From Isoetes taiwanensis (taxonomy: Eukaryota > Streptophyta > Lycopodiopsida > Isoetales > Isoetaceae): 64,000 nucleotides of DNA. The notes beneath the pieces are model-generated. The model saw nothing but the letters and a program-made list of their open reading frames with translations. It did no database searches and was not told the origin of the DNA. The position numbers and the translations under genes are program-made. Location: NCBI GenBank assembly GCA_021234155.1, contig JAJEKV010000026.1, forward strand, positions 124,001 to 188,000, given 5' to 3'. The stretch's first letter is position 1; each line of letters begins with the position of its first letter. Shown here one piece after another: positions 46,091 to 57,235 of the stretch.

Positions 46091-46590
46091 ACCATTGGGT
46101 CCAACACATTTAAATTAAAATCCCCCTTAAACCCCCTTTGGTTTGGGTGCATATTCACACGGGGGGTGACTCTGGGCAACGAGAGCTGTTGGATAGGCAT
46201 ATTCACCCCTTATTCCTTAATCTACAGCGTACGTAAAGTTCCTAGTTTGTGGGGTATGCAAGTACAAAATTTGCTATACTGTATAACAAGATTCGCAAAA
46301 TACTATAAGATTTCAAGTGGAATACTACATGGTGTTGATTTTGTACGTGCAAAATACAATTATGAGGGCTCTCGCTGCCCTACGTCACCGCCCGTGTGAA
46401 TATGCACCCAAACCAAAGGGGGTTTAATGGGGATTTTAATTTAAATGTGTTGGACCCAATAGTTGTGTTAATTAATGTCAATGGTAGTTATGTGTTGGTT
46501 GTTATTGTCAATGGTTGTTATGTGTTGGGAAATTTTTATATGTTGGATATTAATGGTTTGTGTTGCAAAAAAATTTTTTTGGCCCCTTCG
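46091..46590 (+). mobile_element. Foldback element, copy 3
   Basis: The inner inverted repeats (from accattgggtccaacacatt at 46091; partner ends near 46460) and core match copy 1 in the same orientation. To the right the outer arm has expanded into direct repeats of gtcaatggtagttatgtgttgg type, and the tail hairpin ggccccttcggggcc lies at ~46579-46593. Copy 4 is its duplicate. Confidence 0.85.
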
Positions 46591-46599
46591 GGGCCTTAG

Positions 46600-47423
46600 G
46601 GACGTCACCCCCCTCCCCCCTCCGGGTGTGACAAAAATTTTAGAATTCAAACCAAAAAAAAGCTAGAATTCATTTGAGGCTTTCATCACCTGTAGCTTTT
46701 GAATTTGATCACAATAAAACAAATAGAACATAAGTAAAAGTTACCATAAAGATAGAGCAGATTGATCCCATTATTCTGAAAGTCATAAAGTTTGCAACAC
46801 CCATACACAAACATTTTTCAACTGGAATTTAACAGCAGCCTTTGGCGTGGTGAGAAACCAAAGTGGAAAACTTTTCTGCTTGTTAGCACAAGGATCGAGA
46901 AGCCTTGGAATTTGCTTAATAACTGCCTCAAAATCTAAAAATGCATGGTAATTTTTTGCAAGCTTCATTCGGAATGAGCCATAAAACAATATCCAATAGC
47001 GCAATCCTGTATTAATCAGCTGGTAGGATGTGAAAGCCTACCAAACCTGGCCGAAAAATTGCTGTTTTAGAATAGATAACTTAACCAAACATATCCATAT
47101 CATACACTATCAAAAAGATCTCGAAGAGAGCTTTTCAACGCAATAAAAATCATCTCAAACAGAGCTCTGGATCAAAAGTTATGATAAGAAACGTGTTACC
47201 GGCGGGGAAACTGCACTACATGCGCCCTTCAAGCCCTTCATGTGCCCATTATGCACCACATTGTTGTGAGCCATTTGTTGTTGACCATTGAAAAAAAAGG
47301 CTAAAATCAATGGCCCTTCACGTGCCTATTATGCACCACACGCACAAAAAAAAGGGCTTTTGTTGTGAGCCATTGGTTGTTGACCATTGAAAAAAAAAGG
47401 CTAAAATCAATGGCTCAAAAATG
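46600..47423. other. No gene; short tandem duplication
   Basis: A ~105 bp unit is repeated at about 47225-47310 and 47310-47420 (attatgcaccaca, tgttgtgagccatt, tgttgaccattgaaaaaa, ggctaaaatcaatggc). The rest is featureless. Confidence 0.6.
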
Positions 47424-47543
47424 GTGCACTCTAGATGTACGCATTAGTACATCCATTTGAATACATCACGAAATCATAGGAAAACCTTAGTGAAAAGCGT
47501 ACAAAAGCACAAAGAAAACCCCCTGTTATTATACTACATATTT
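47424..47543 (+). repeat. Dispersed ~120 bp repeat, copy 3
   Basis: Third copy of the repeat at 16284 and 31678, from tgcactctagatgtac to cccctgttattatactacata. Confidence 0.82.
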
Positions 47544-47575
47544 TAAACAACAGAGAATCATGGGCATCCCCGAAT

Positions 47576-47758
47576 CTAGAATGCAACCCACCTATAATTG
47601 GATTTGCATGTTACTTTCGGCCTCCAAACAGACTCGATTTCTTCTTGTGTGGTGTAATGCTTCCCTTGCATGTACATATCCTTGTAGGTGTATCCCGTGG
47701 CATTATGATCGAAGCCATTTCGTGATCTGATGTTCTTGGCAGGAATGGTAAACTTAGG
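47576..47758 (-). CDS. Short exon-like coding stretch
   Basis: An open minus-strand frame of 60 codons ends in TAG at 47576 and reads FTIPAKNIRSRNGFDHNA, GYTYKDMYMQGKHYTTQEE and SVWRPKVTCKSNYRWVAF. Composition and length look like a terminal exon; the AG of CCTAAG at its start is a possible acceptor. The family is not recognised. Confidence 0.3.
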   Translation of the reverse strand, partial: PKFTIPAKNIRSRNGFDHNATGYTYKDMYMQGKHYTTQEEIESVWRPKVTCKSNYRWVAF

Positions 47759-48249
47759 TTAGGGAGCAGGTGCAGAATGTTTTTTTTTTAGGGGAAATGA
47801 AAACAGACACTCATGTCACCAGGAAAAGACAAAAAATTTGAATAGTTAATCATGATAATATTTGAAAAACTAACTGCCCCTCCCGCTACAAATTTGGTTT
47901 GTCCCACCACCACTACAACATTCTTTCACCTCCATGCAAAAGAATCTTCAAAGGATAGTCCAGAATATAGGAAGGGATGAGATTGTCCAACATCTACAAA
48001 GTAGGAAGGAAGGAAGGAAGGAAGGAAGGAAGGAAGGAAGGAAGGTACTTTTATCGTCCACGGAGACCAATCGGTCTATGGGACCCAATACAAAAATGCA
48101 GCAAGCGGATTATTGCCCGGATTAAAAAACCCCCACCCCGAAGGGTTTTCGAGGGAAAAACCGTGGCAGCAATCAGCCTGCTGACAAACTGTGCTAACAT
48201 ATAAAATGCAGAAACTCCCAAATATATACAGTCATGCACCGCACCCGTA

Positions 48250-51200
48250 GTGCCTAATCAGCGGGCAGCCAGGCGGGGGCAAAGGTGACCTCGCAGGTCC
48301 AGTACCTCCTGAATGTACGACCCCAGGGCACGTACTGACGGTGTGTTCATGAGCAAATGTAAGGGCAAGTCCGGTCGTACTAAGGGAGCGTATCTGGCCC
48401 GGATCTGACTGAACGCTGGGCAACTCCGGAAAGTGTGAGACTCATCCTCAATGGCACCCGTTTGACAGCACTGACAGAGCCTGTCCTGGCGGGGCTCCCC
48501 AATCCACCTGCCCGTCTCGATGCAAAGATGGTGGCCACCTGTGCGAATGGAGGCAATGAGTCTGCGCTTTTGGCGGGTACCGGGAACGAGTAGAGCTTTG
48601 GGCCCTGGGCTAACACGGGGTTGATGTGCTCCTTGTAATGGGCCGTTTTGACCTGCTCTAGAGCGCCGGGGTCCCAGAGCTTGCCAAGGAAACAAGCGTC
48701 TAGGTACTCCCGCAGGCTGTCACGATCGGCCGCTGTGTCCACCTGCACGCATCTGTGCTCTTGCACGTTCCATCTGGCGAACCACTGATCTCTCTTACCC
48801 CTCCAACAGGCCCTAAGCCGCTGCGGACCCATTGCCACAGTGTAAGCCAGGTGCGGGAGCCGAGCATCACCCATAGTAACCACTTTCTGAAAATAGACGA
48901 TGTGTCTATCAAGGGCTGCCCGCTGAAGCGGCAAGAATCCAGTTTCCTGCAACAGAATCTGATAGGGGACTGAAGGTTTCACCCCAAGCGCTCGTGCCAA
49001 AAATGCCTTCTGCATCTGCTCCAAGTCATTCCAGGTCGCCAAAGAGATGACCGGGCCCAAACCTCGACCCCGTACAGAAGGACATGCTCGACCAGTGCTC
49101 GGAACAGATGTGACTGATGGCCCCAATCATAGAGCTCTGCCTGGTGACTGTTGTTCTGCATGGCATAAAGCGCTTTCCAGCCTGATGTCACCGGGTGGGC
49201 GGATAGGCGCCTCCGCCAGAAAGCGAGGAGGGGAACTCCACCCCCAGGTACTTGTAGGTGGGCGTGGCGTCCCACAGTATCCCCGATATGTGAGTGCAGG
49301 AGGCATGGGGTGGCGTGAAGAGGATATGAGAACCACCCGGTCTTGGCGATTCACGCAGCGCATATCGTAGCGACAAAATGTGTCTAGGGCATCGTGTGAG
49401 ACCGCATAGCTTCGGGGTGTGGGCGGCGGGCCAACATCGTCCGCGATAGATGAGCCGGGCGGATGACCTGGTGCAAAAGCGTATGCCATCCCCATGCTCG
49501 AGAAGCCGGGGCTCTAACCGATCAATGTAGAGGCCAAAAAAGTGTTGGCGAGAGGGGCAACCCCGCCGGACCCGATACTACCGGTGAATGCTTGGCCGTC
49601 CTACTGCATCCCGCCAAAACAACTCTCATACAACCTGTATATGGCATTACGCCGCAGGCAGCGGGAGCCCCGATTGACGCAGTTTCTAGCCCACGCTTTT
49701 CCCCGGGAACCGTATCAAAGCCTTCGCAAAGTCCACAAAGCAGCAATACAAGTCATGCCGAGATGATTAAATTTGTCTTCAATCGATTACTGCCCGCAGT
49801 GTAAAGATATGGTCAATCGTTGAGTGGGGGTCTAAAGCCCCGCCTGTGTGAGGACTCGCGACATCCGCTACCTCTGCCAGGGTCAATCGCCGCCGAGAAT
49901 GCCCGCCAACGGTTTGGCAAATACCGGCCCGACCATGATCGTCCGGTAATTGCCGGACGATGTGTGGGTCGCCCGCCTTGTGAATGGGAACAACCACGCT
50001 TGTGGTCCATTGTCTGGGAGACCTTCCGCAATGCTCGTTGAACGGGGTAGTGAGGACCGGCACAAGCGAGCGCCCCTGTCCATTTGAGTAGCTTCGGCAC
50101 GCATACCATCGAGGTCGGTTGCCTTCCCATTAGCCGGCCGTTCGCGGGGCCCTCCTCAACATCCTCCTCCACGAGAACCAATGGGGGCCATCCTGTGGGG
50201 GTATGGGCGTCTGGCGTCCACGGGTGGGTCATAGAGCTGCTGCCGTAGCATTTCCCCTTGCACGGGTGTGATGTCCCCGTAGGGTGGGCTGGCCTTGAAG
50301 CACTCTGCGCCAAAAGGTTCGAGGATGAGTGTCAAAGAAGTCGAACATCTCCCCCGATGCGGCAAAGATGCTAGCGCCTTTGTCTCCTTCCGGATGGGAT
50401 GCTTGTGTGGTGGCACCTGGCGGGTACTGGATCCGAATGTGGCCCGAGCTGCCGCTTGCATTCTTTACATGCCGCATCAAACCATCGATTCTGGCGGGAA
50501 TGTTGCTGACCCCGACCGGCGGCGGCGGGGAGGGGGTCCGCCAAAGCACTGTCCTTTGCATCCCGTAATAGCGAAGTCGGCTGAGTGCATGCCGCTCTAG
50601 TGTGGAGGTCCTTGAATTGCGGGAGGGCATCCATGAGCATCTCGGCGTAGTCCTCCGCCACGCTCATAATCTAGTCTCAACCGAGGGACGGTAGGGGTCG
50701 GGTATAGTGGGGTTCTGGCGGCTTGCCAAACCAGGCCAAATAAAGTGGGAGGTTGATCTGAGTCGACCTCCTCATCCCCGACCGCCCTGTGCCCACCCGA
50801 AACGACCGATGAGATGCATATCTTGCGCAACTTCTGAGCACATAGTCCACCACACTAGACCCTCCCCCCGATTGTCCCGCTGCATGTGCACTTGCGGAAT
50901 GAATCGGGCTTTGTGATAGGCCATTGCAAATTATGAAGTAAAAAATACCACATAGCGGGGAGCAATGCGCCAAAGCGGCGACACTGGCTGTCATCCGATC
51001 CTCGTGGCGGGGTTGCTTTCGCGATCGCGTAGCTGCCAGGACATCGTCGCCGAGGGGTTCAAGTCGCATGGGCTGCTCTACTCTGTCCGGGTGCATTGAA
51101 ATCTCCAAGAAGGGCGACCCTACCCAACTGCCGGTCTTTGCCGTATGTCATCATATAGATCGACATAAGGGTCCATCCTATCCGCATCGGGGTGGCTCGC

Positions 51201-51500
51201 GATAGAAGGTGCTCTGCGTGAGGGAAATATGATGCGCCGAAAAAGAGGGTTGCCAGCGGTATTATGCACCACGAACCCACAAGTACCGGTTATTAATGCT
51301 GTCTGTCTTACGGAGGGTAACCGAATGTGCCAAAGGTTGTCGGTAGTAGCAAGCCACTCCACCATGACCCCCTCGTCTGTCTGCAAGGTATTGAAGACCG
51401 AGAAATGTTGGTAACGGCCGGATCGGGTAGCACAGTGCCTGACATGCTCCCATGTCTCCATGAGAAAGATGAGATCCATATCGGCCGCTATGGAGTTCGG
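48250..51500 (-). pseudogene. LINE ORF2: endonuclease, RT, zinc motif
   Basis: Endonuclease pieces are IFLMETWEHVRHCATRSGRY, GGHGGVACYYRQPL and VALLGDFNAPGQSR (51500-51059). RT follows with WTTSVVVPIHKAGDPH and YRTIMVGP-like readings (50060-49900), DHIFTLRAVID, then the catalytic box as SSIADDV near 49440 and YKYLGVEFP near 49250. The thumb and connection region (49126-48600) reads PSVPYQILLQETGFLPLQRA and LREYLDACFLGKLWDPG. The C-terminus has IETGRWIGEPRQDRLCQCCQ followed by ESHTFRSCP (Cys-Cys-His-Cys, 48530-48420) and ends at 48258. At least six frame changes are needed, so the gene is dead or the sequence is in error. Confidence 0.75.
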
Positions 51501-51766
51501 GACTGTCCCCCTTCTACCAAGGGAAGCCTCGACAATTCCATGAGACCACCCGGAGGCACAATTCCTATTTGTCGCCAGGGGATGGTATCGCGCAAACCGA
51601 GTCGTGGGGGAGGGGGGAAGCAGAGGGCCGAAAGTGGAGAAGTAGATGACGGAGGCGCATGTGGTAGGAGAGGGCATGGGTCGTGAGGGAGCGGGGAGTA
51701 GGAGCGAGGAGAAGGGGGCCGTGGTAGGAGAAGTAGAAGCGGGGGGCCACGCGGTACCGGTTGGGG

Positions 51767-52960
51767 TCAGCGGGGTCCGCAGCAGTAGCGTGTCGTCGGA
51801 AAATGTGCATCGCCCGAACCAATCTGCGGCACCCCCGGGTGGCTTAATGCATCCGACCGACAAGCTCCCGCCCTGCGTGCCTCCCGGCCGCATGGGTGTG
51901 GGGTCTCGGTCCACGCATGAGAGATGTCCCCTTCAAAGACTGCCTGGCGCAATATAGCGCCACGCACGTGCATCCGCAACCGCGGAATATGACAATGCGG
52001 TGACGCCCCGTGCCGAGCCCCATGACTGACCGTTTCGAGAAATGTGAACTGACCTCGGAATGTCATCCCATCGAGAATGTGTGTGTTCGGATGTTGTGGG
52101 CGAGACTCTCCCCGCCTCGCATGCCTCGAACTACCAGATTGTGGCCTCTCCTCCGCGAAGGCCCCCGAGTTCTGCGCCTGGGTCAAAGGTGGGCGGCCGG
52201 GTCCAAAGGCCGGGGTGGTGGTGATGGCCGGGATGGCGTGGGGTGGTTGGAGTGCGGGGCAGCAGCGGCCTGGGGCCCGCTGCCGGGCGCGGAGGCCGTG
52301 GCGGGTATGGGTTCGAGCCGCCTCGCCCCTACCAGGAAGTCGGGAGCACAGCTTTTGCAGGCCTCGTTGCTTGGCTATCTCCCCGCCATCGACCGGGCTA
52401 CGGTGACTATGAACCTCGGTAGGGGAGACCCCGGCTCGGGTTCTATGGATGGTTGCCGCAACCCCCGGAGCTCCGTGCTCGGTAGCGAGCGCGTGCCGAG
52501 CCCCAAGACACGGCGCCGAGGGGGCGCTTCTTTGTTCGATCTTACTCGAAGATCCGAAGGCGTAATGCGGCATGCGAAAGAGCAACTGCGCCCCGTGCCA
52601 TGGTGGTGGGCCTCCACCTCCGACCGGGCCGGAGACACCGTGACCATCGTCTCTGCATTGCGTGCTCCCTCTCCGTGTCATGGTGTCGAGTGATGAACCA
52701 CGAGTCTAGGTGGGCCCGCATGTCGGGTGACCTCTGCACGGCTTTTTGTTGCCATTTCGAAGTGTGCGGGCCAAGGCCATCTTCCACATGCGGCGTCGCG
52801 GGTCTCGGACTGTGATGCGGTTCTTCTCGACCACCATTTGCCTTTTTGAGCACATGGGGCCAGAGGACTCCATCTCCAACTGTCATGCCGGCCAGGCGGT
52901 GCCTTTGTTAGCCTCAATCTGAGCAGCTTGTTAGCCTCCACTCCGCTTTGATGTGGCTCC
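51767..52960 (-). pseudogene. LINE ORF1 remnant
   Basis: Upstream of the endonuclease, frames read MTFRGQFTFLETVSHGARHG and RMHVRGAILRQAVF, then in a shifted frame LSCVDRDPTPMRPGGTQ, which I align loosely with the ORF1p C-terminal domain seen at 41.2-41.57 kb (LRGTTFSLQEDLSP). The N-terminal part is low-complexity and Pro/Arg-rich. Identification rests mainly on position. Confidence 0.4.
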
Positions 52961-53084
52961 AATTGTCTGTAGGGGGGAGTTCCTATGTGGTGCGAGCAAT
53001 CAATCCCTTCCGGTAGACGGCCGGCCTCATTGGGGGCCTTAGCCTTAGCCCGAGCCTCATACGCATGGAGGATGACTCTCCCCC

Positions 53085-53500
53085 TCGTCCATGATGGCTG
53101 ATCGGGGACCGTTTGTGCGGGCGGTCCCTAAGCCTTTGGGTTTTTGTGCTGGCCCATCCCTCTGTGGCCTCCAGAAGTTTGAGGGGTCTGCAGGCTGGAA
53201 AGGGTGCTTAGAATCCAATTTGGGGACTCAAAACGCGGGTAGAGCACCTTTTGGGGTGCAGGGGTTTTTGGGGGTTCCAAAGTTTGAGGGTCTCGATTGC
53301 TTAAAGGGTGCTTAGAATCCAATTTGGGGACTCGGAAAGGCGAGGCAGAGCACCTTTTGGGGGTTTAAGCGGTTTTGGGGGTTCCAAAGTTTAAGGGGTC
53401 TCTGGCTGCTTAAAGGGTGCTTAGAATCCAATTTGGGGACTCAGAAAGGTGGGCAGAGCTCCTTTTGGGGGTTTGGGGGTTTTGGGTCTAGAGAGAGATT
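53085..53500 (+). repeat. Tandem repeat, ~105 bp, three to four units
   Basis: agggtgcttagaatccaatt starts at 53201, 53304 and 53413; each is followed by tggggactc, gagcaccttttggggt and ggggttccaaagttt. A partial unit precedes. Spacings are 103 and 109. Confidence 0.88.
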
Positions 53501-53536
53501 GTAAACCCTAGAGAGAGAAAGCCAGAAAGGGGCAAA

Positions 53537-54049
53537 TCAAGGGGGTCTATGCAAGGGGAGTGAGGGCGCTAGAGAGAGGGAGTAAGGCGCTGGGGAGGGC
53601 GCTGGAGCTGGGGAGAATATGTCTAACAATAGCTTAGCTTCAACATGACTTAATTGAAGCTCCTTGATCCAATCATTAAAGCACTCCATACTAGCATTTA
53701 TTCCAAGAGTTGAGGACCTCCAAGGAAGCGCACAAGGCTGATCTTTATTAGAATTGGCACCAAGGGGCGCCAAGGCACCATCCATCGAAGCATTAATGCC
53801 ATTCAAAGCACTTGTACTATTCGGTGCATTAGCACAGGGTGCCAGTGCAAGAAAATCACCTTCTTGAAAGATATTCTCGCCAAGAGCCAAAGGGTTAACA
53901 TGCAATGCCAAATTTCCCCCTGCACCAGCGTGGATACAGGAGATTTTGCAGGCAATTTGGAAGTTGAGGCCATTCCTTTTCAAAGGGCCCGAAAATATCA
54001 GAGGCAAAATAGCTATCAGCCGAAATCTGAAACCTACGATGCTAAACAT
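53537..54049 (-). CDS. Open frame, possible LINE ORF1 N-terminus
   Basis: A 170-residue minus-strand frame starts MFSIVGFRFRLIAILPLIF, has FQEGDFLALAPCANAP and SMECFNDWIKELQLSHVEA, and ends in a Pro/Ala-rich tail. The order of an acidic DF(P/L)AL phrase and a later FxDWL/I phrase resembles the ORF1 relic at 9956-10390 (ERDFPPL, FSDWLCKDI). This is weak support for a LINE ORF1 fragment; otherwise unknown. Confidence 0.3.
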   Translation of the reverse strand: MFSIVGFRFRLIAILPLIFSGPLKRNGLNFQIACKISCIHAGAGGNLALHVNPLALGENIFQEGDFLALAPCANAPNSTSALNGINASMDGALAPLGANSNKDQPCALPWRSSTLGINASMECFNDWIKELQLSHVEAKLLLDIFSPAPAPSPAPYSLSLAPSLPLHRPP

Positions 54050-55018
54050 CTTAGGAAAGAGATTTGAATCAGCTTTTTAAGGAGCCAAATAACACCTAAA
54101 TCCGAGGTCGGTAGCTCAAGCTATGAGCATAAATGTCAAGGCCCTAGGGCGCTCCATCTCCCCTCCACTCATGACCACATTCTCTGCTCAAAGCAATTTC
54201 TATATTTTGGGTTTGATATGATGTGTTTTTAAAACTCCAAATTGATCTTTATTTTCTCATGAAAACTATTACTTGGGGTAGACTTGCACGTATCCAAGTT
54301 ATGGGCATTAGGCATAGTGTCTGGTTATAGAGGTTATGTATGAGCATTCTGTATGGTTTAGCAAGCATATGATATCGAGCATAAATATTATGATAATCTT
54401 TTATCTTACTTTGCAGGTTTTGTGGTTCACATTTACTCTTTGCTAATATATATTCTACAGATATGTGCTTGTGGTCCTTAGATAGTTTCATCACAATTGG
54501 TTCATTCTTTCCACTCTTTTAGCTTGCATCACGTTTTGATATTCCTAATGCTCGCACTATTTCCATGTACCACATGGCCTTCATCTTTTCTAGTATATAT
54601 TTTATTTCATTTATTGCATTGAATCTTATTTCTATTCTCTATGACTTGATGACATTGATATTATTACCCTGTTAGTCCAGGTATGGTCTTTGATTTTGTT
54701 TTTCAACATTTTTTTAATACTATGTGTTCCATTTTATTGTGGTCAATTCTTATATTGGCGATCAAAAGTCAATTAAAAATTGGAAGATATAGTCCATGTG
54801 GATGCTGGCATCTCGAGTCGACATAGATTAGGATCATTTTCAAGTTAGGGACAACATGGTTCGATAAGGAACTAACTTCTTTTTATGTTGGTCTTTCTTT
54901 AACTTTTGCATATAATTGCTTCGTTGGATTTCCTTGGCATTTACATATCCTGTCATGTATTGGCTAACACAATGGATTCTCTTTCCCATGTTATGGAGTT
55001 CGTGAATGTGATTGACAT
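54050..55018. other. No supported gene
   Basis: AT-rich sequence with no domain, ending abruptly where the duplicated block begins. Confidence 0.5.
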
Positions 55019-55453
55019 TGTACTGGTCCCATAACCCGATTGGGTTTCCGTGGACGTTAAAAATCTTCTTCCTCTTCCATAATTCCACCATAAACTTTTT
55101 CTACGACTTCTTGTGATAGACAGTAGCTCCTGCACTTGCAGATATTTTGGATTACGCAAATCTCCAAAAATGCTGCATTTATTGAGACTTCGCTTACTAC
55201 TACTGTGACAATGCTTTGATATATGCGATTTTATTGTTGCTCCTACTAGTAGAACATCACTTCCTAAAATTGCTTGGTTTGATGTTGACTGCAAATAAGC
55301 CAAAAATGGTTCCACGCAATCATTGATCCACTTGCATGTCAAATGCCAAGAATTATAAGTTTGTGCTAAAAAGCAAGAAGGCACATTTGTTGAGCATCAA
55401 AAGAGAATGTTTGAAATGATGCTCCATGATCCTCGGACCTTATAATGCAAAAT

Positions 55454-56009
55454 ATGTTAGGGGTTTTCCACCCTTTGAATGCATTAGCACTATGGCTATT
55501 AAATTTGAAGACACTATCATTATTGGCATGGGTCCACATCATCAAATGTTATTCATATTCCTATTGGTCCATGTCAGTGATCCTCCCACATCATTGCCAT
55601 GTCATTGATCCATGGGAAAAGGCACAAAGAAGAAACACAAAAACTACCCTTGGTCCATGTCATGTGCCACATCACTGCCATGTCATTGCCACCTAGGCCA
55701 TTCTTGTTTATAAATAGGCATTTTACATGACTAAAGAGGGATCATGTATGGAGTGAGAGAGAGATCATTAGTGAAGAGCATGATCATGTGAGTATTCTTG
55801 TTGTATCTTGTGAATTTCAATAAAGAAGTGCAGTTTGAGTATCTTTTGTGATGTTCTTGTAATGTAAGTGTGGATGTAAGTGTGCTTTTGATTATCTTAA
55901 TTCTGGGTGAGAGGCAAGAGTTAAGTGTCTTAGTTTTGTGTCTTGATGAAGGCCTTGGGCCAAGTCCAAGGTCTTGAATTACGTCTTGAAAGGGAGATTT
56001 TCCCTTAAC
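55454..56009 (+). repeat. 5' LTR of the gag-only element
   Basis: A TATA box, tataaata, at 55709-55716 and an aataaa signal at 55819-55824 mark the probable U3/R region. The sequence after the LTR, ttttggttccgttcttaggg, would hold the primer site; it is not the common initiator-Met type. Confidence 0.88.
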
Positions 56010-57235
56010 ATTTTGGTTCCGTTCTTAGGGACCTTGGGCGTTCGGCAATGTTTCTTGATCCAATCAAAGTGCAGTTTGGACACAAATTTCAACAAAGTTT
56101 CAAATGAATTACAATCTCCATGTTCTATATATCAGGTTTAGGACAAAAGGTCTCATGTTATTACAAAAAGAAAACAATTCTCTAGAGTTCAAATCTCTAT
56201 ATTTATATAAACTCAAATGGTTTCAGTTGAACATTATACGTTGCATAATTCTAAAATCGTAAAAGCACGGTATACAAAGGAGTTATTCTCTTGGAAACTC
56301 GGCTCTCTATAAACGAGCGAAGCCTCTTACGCACAAGTTTCTTTAGAGATGTTCTTGAAACCCGGCATTTCTTTGGAATTCCCGTGATATAAATTTAGAA
56401 GAAATAAAGCTATAGGGTGTAAAGCAAGTTACCTTCCTTGCTTGAAAAGCTACATGTTACGTAAGCTTCCTAGTTCCGAAGACCTCTGTGAATGCTTAAA
56501 TCTTGTTGTGGATTTCTCCGTAAACAAAAAGAAGGAAACCTGTAAGGTTCATGTAAAATTCATATTCTCATAGACAAATCTTTGGTGTAACCTACATTGC
56601 CATACCAATTGCAAAAACACATTGCAAAAGCTAAGTCAAAAGTGATTTCTTGTGATAGCCAAACTCTGCAGAAGATTTGAGTTAACACAACGGATGTGGG
56701 ATGCTAAAAACATGATGTGCAATGAGATACTGCGCCAATGGCCGATACCTAATATGCTCGATTTGCCATATCCGTTTGTTACCATCGATTTACGTCGACT
56801 CTCACGATTAAAAGAACCATCCAAAGAAAGCCAGGTTATCATTTTAGAGAGGGGAACACAGCAGATCTGAGCAAAGAAGCAAGCCTCCGACTAGACCAGA
56901 GAGGCCGGCAGCAGATAGGTGAGCAGAACCACATTTTTACCCTAACCGCATCCCGCGCGCAAAGAAAAGGAACGAGTAAAAAAAAAATAATAAAAAATAA
57001 AAATTCAAAGGGTTAACATAAAGAAAATCTTATATAACTTTATAATTTATATATATTCAGATAAGGAATATATATGGTGGATAATTGGTAAAGGCTTTGT
57101 TTGTAAACTCCAAAGTCATTAGTTCAAATCCAGCTTAACACAAATTTTGAGCAAAAATGGATTTTGAAATGTACGAGCTAGATTTTTCGTCTTGCATTTC
57201 AAATTACTTCAAAACAAACATAATTTGAAACAAAC
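56010..57235 (+). other. Leader of the gag-only element
   Basis: Non-coding. Near 57074-57140 it contains a tRNA-like stretch, ggtggataattggtaaaggc followed by ttagttcaaatcc, resembling A and B boxes of a SINE. Confidence 0.5.

Larger units (their letters stand above)
41773..47036 (+). repeat. 5.2 kb segmental duplication, copy A
   Basis: From tgtactggtcccataacc onward the sequence is nearly identical to 55019-64000, apart from the 3.76 kb insertion in copy B and small differences. Copy A continues past the matched part only because copy B runs into the window edge, so the full length is unknown. It contains a LINE RT fragment, a decayed LINE ORF1 with 3' end, and foldback copy 3. Confidence 0.93.
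48004..52960 (-). mobile_element. GC-rich non-LTR retrotransposon (LINE), minus strand
   Basis: Reading from ~52.9 kb down there are ORF1-like sequence, an AP-type endonuclease, a reverse transcriptase, a C-terminal zinc motif, and a 3' end with cccatagaccgattggtctc and cgtggacg (48049-48093), terminated by a (CCTT)n tail (48004-48045 on the + strand as ggaa repeats). The 3' signature is shared with the plus-strand LINE ends at 41.8 and 45.3 kb, so all belong to one lineage. Coding parts carry many frame changes. The whole element is far richer in G+C than its neighbours. Confidence 0.8.

Noticed and set aside
57074-57140. A functional tRNA gene
   Set aside because: Only the A- and B-box-like motifs are convincing; acceptor and anticodon stems do not pair properly.
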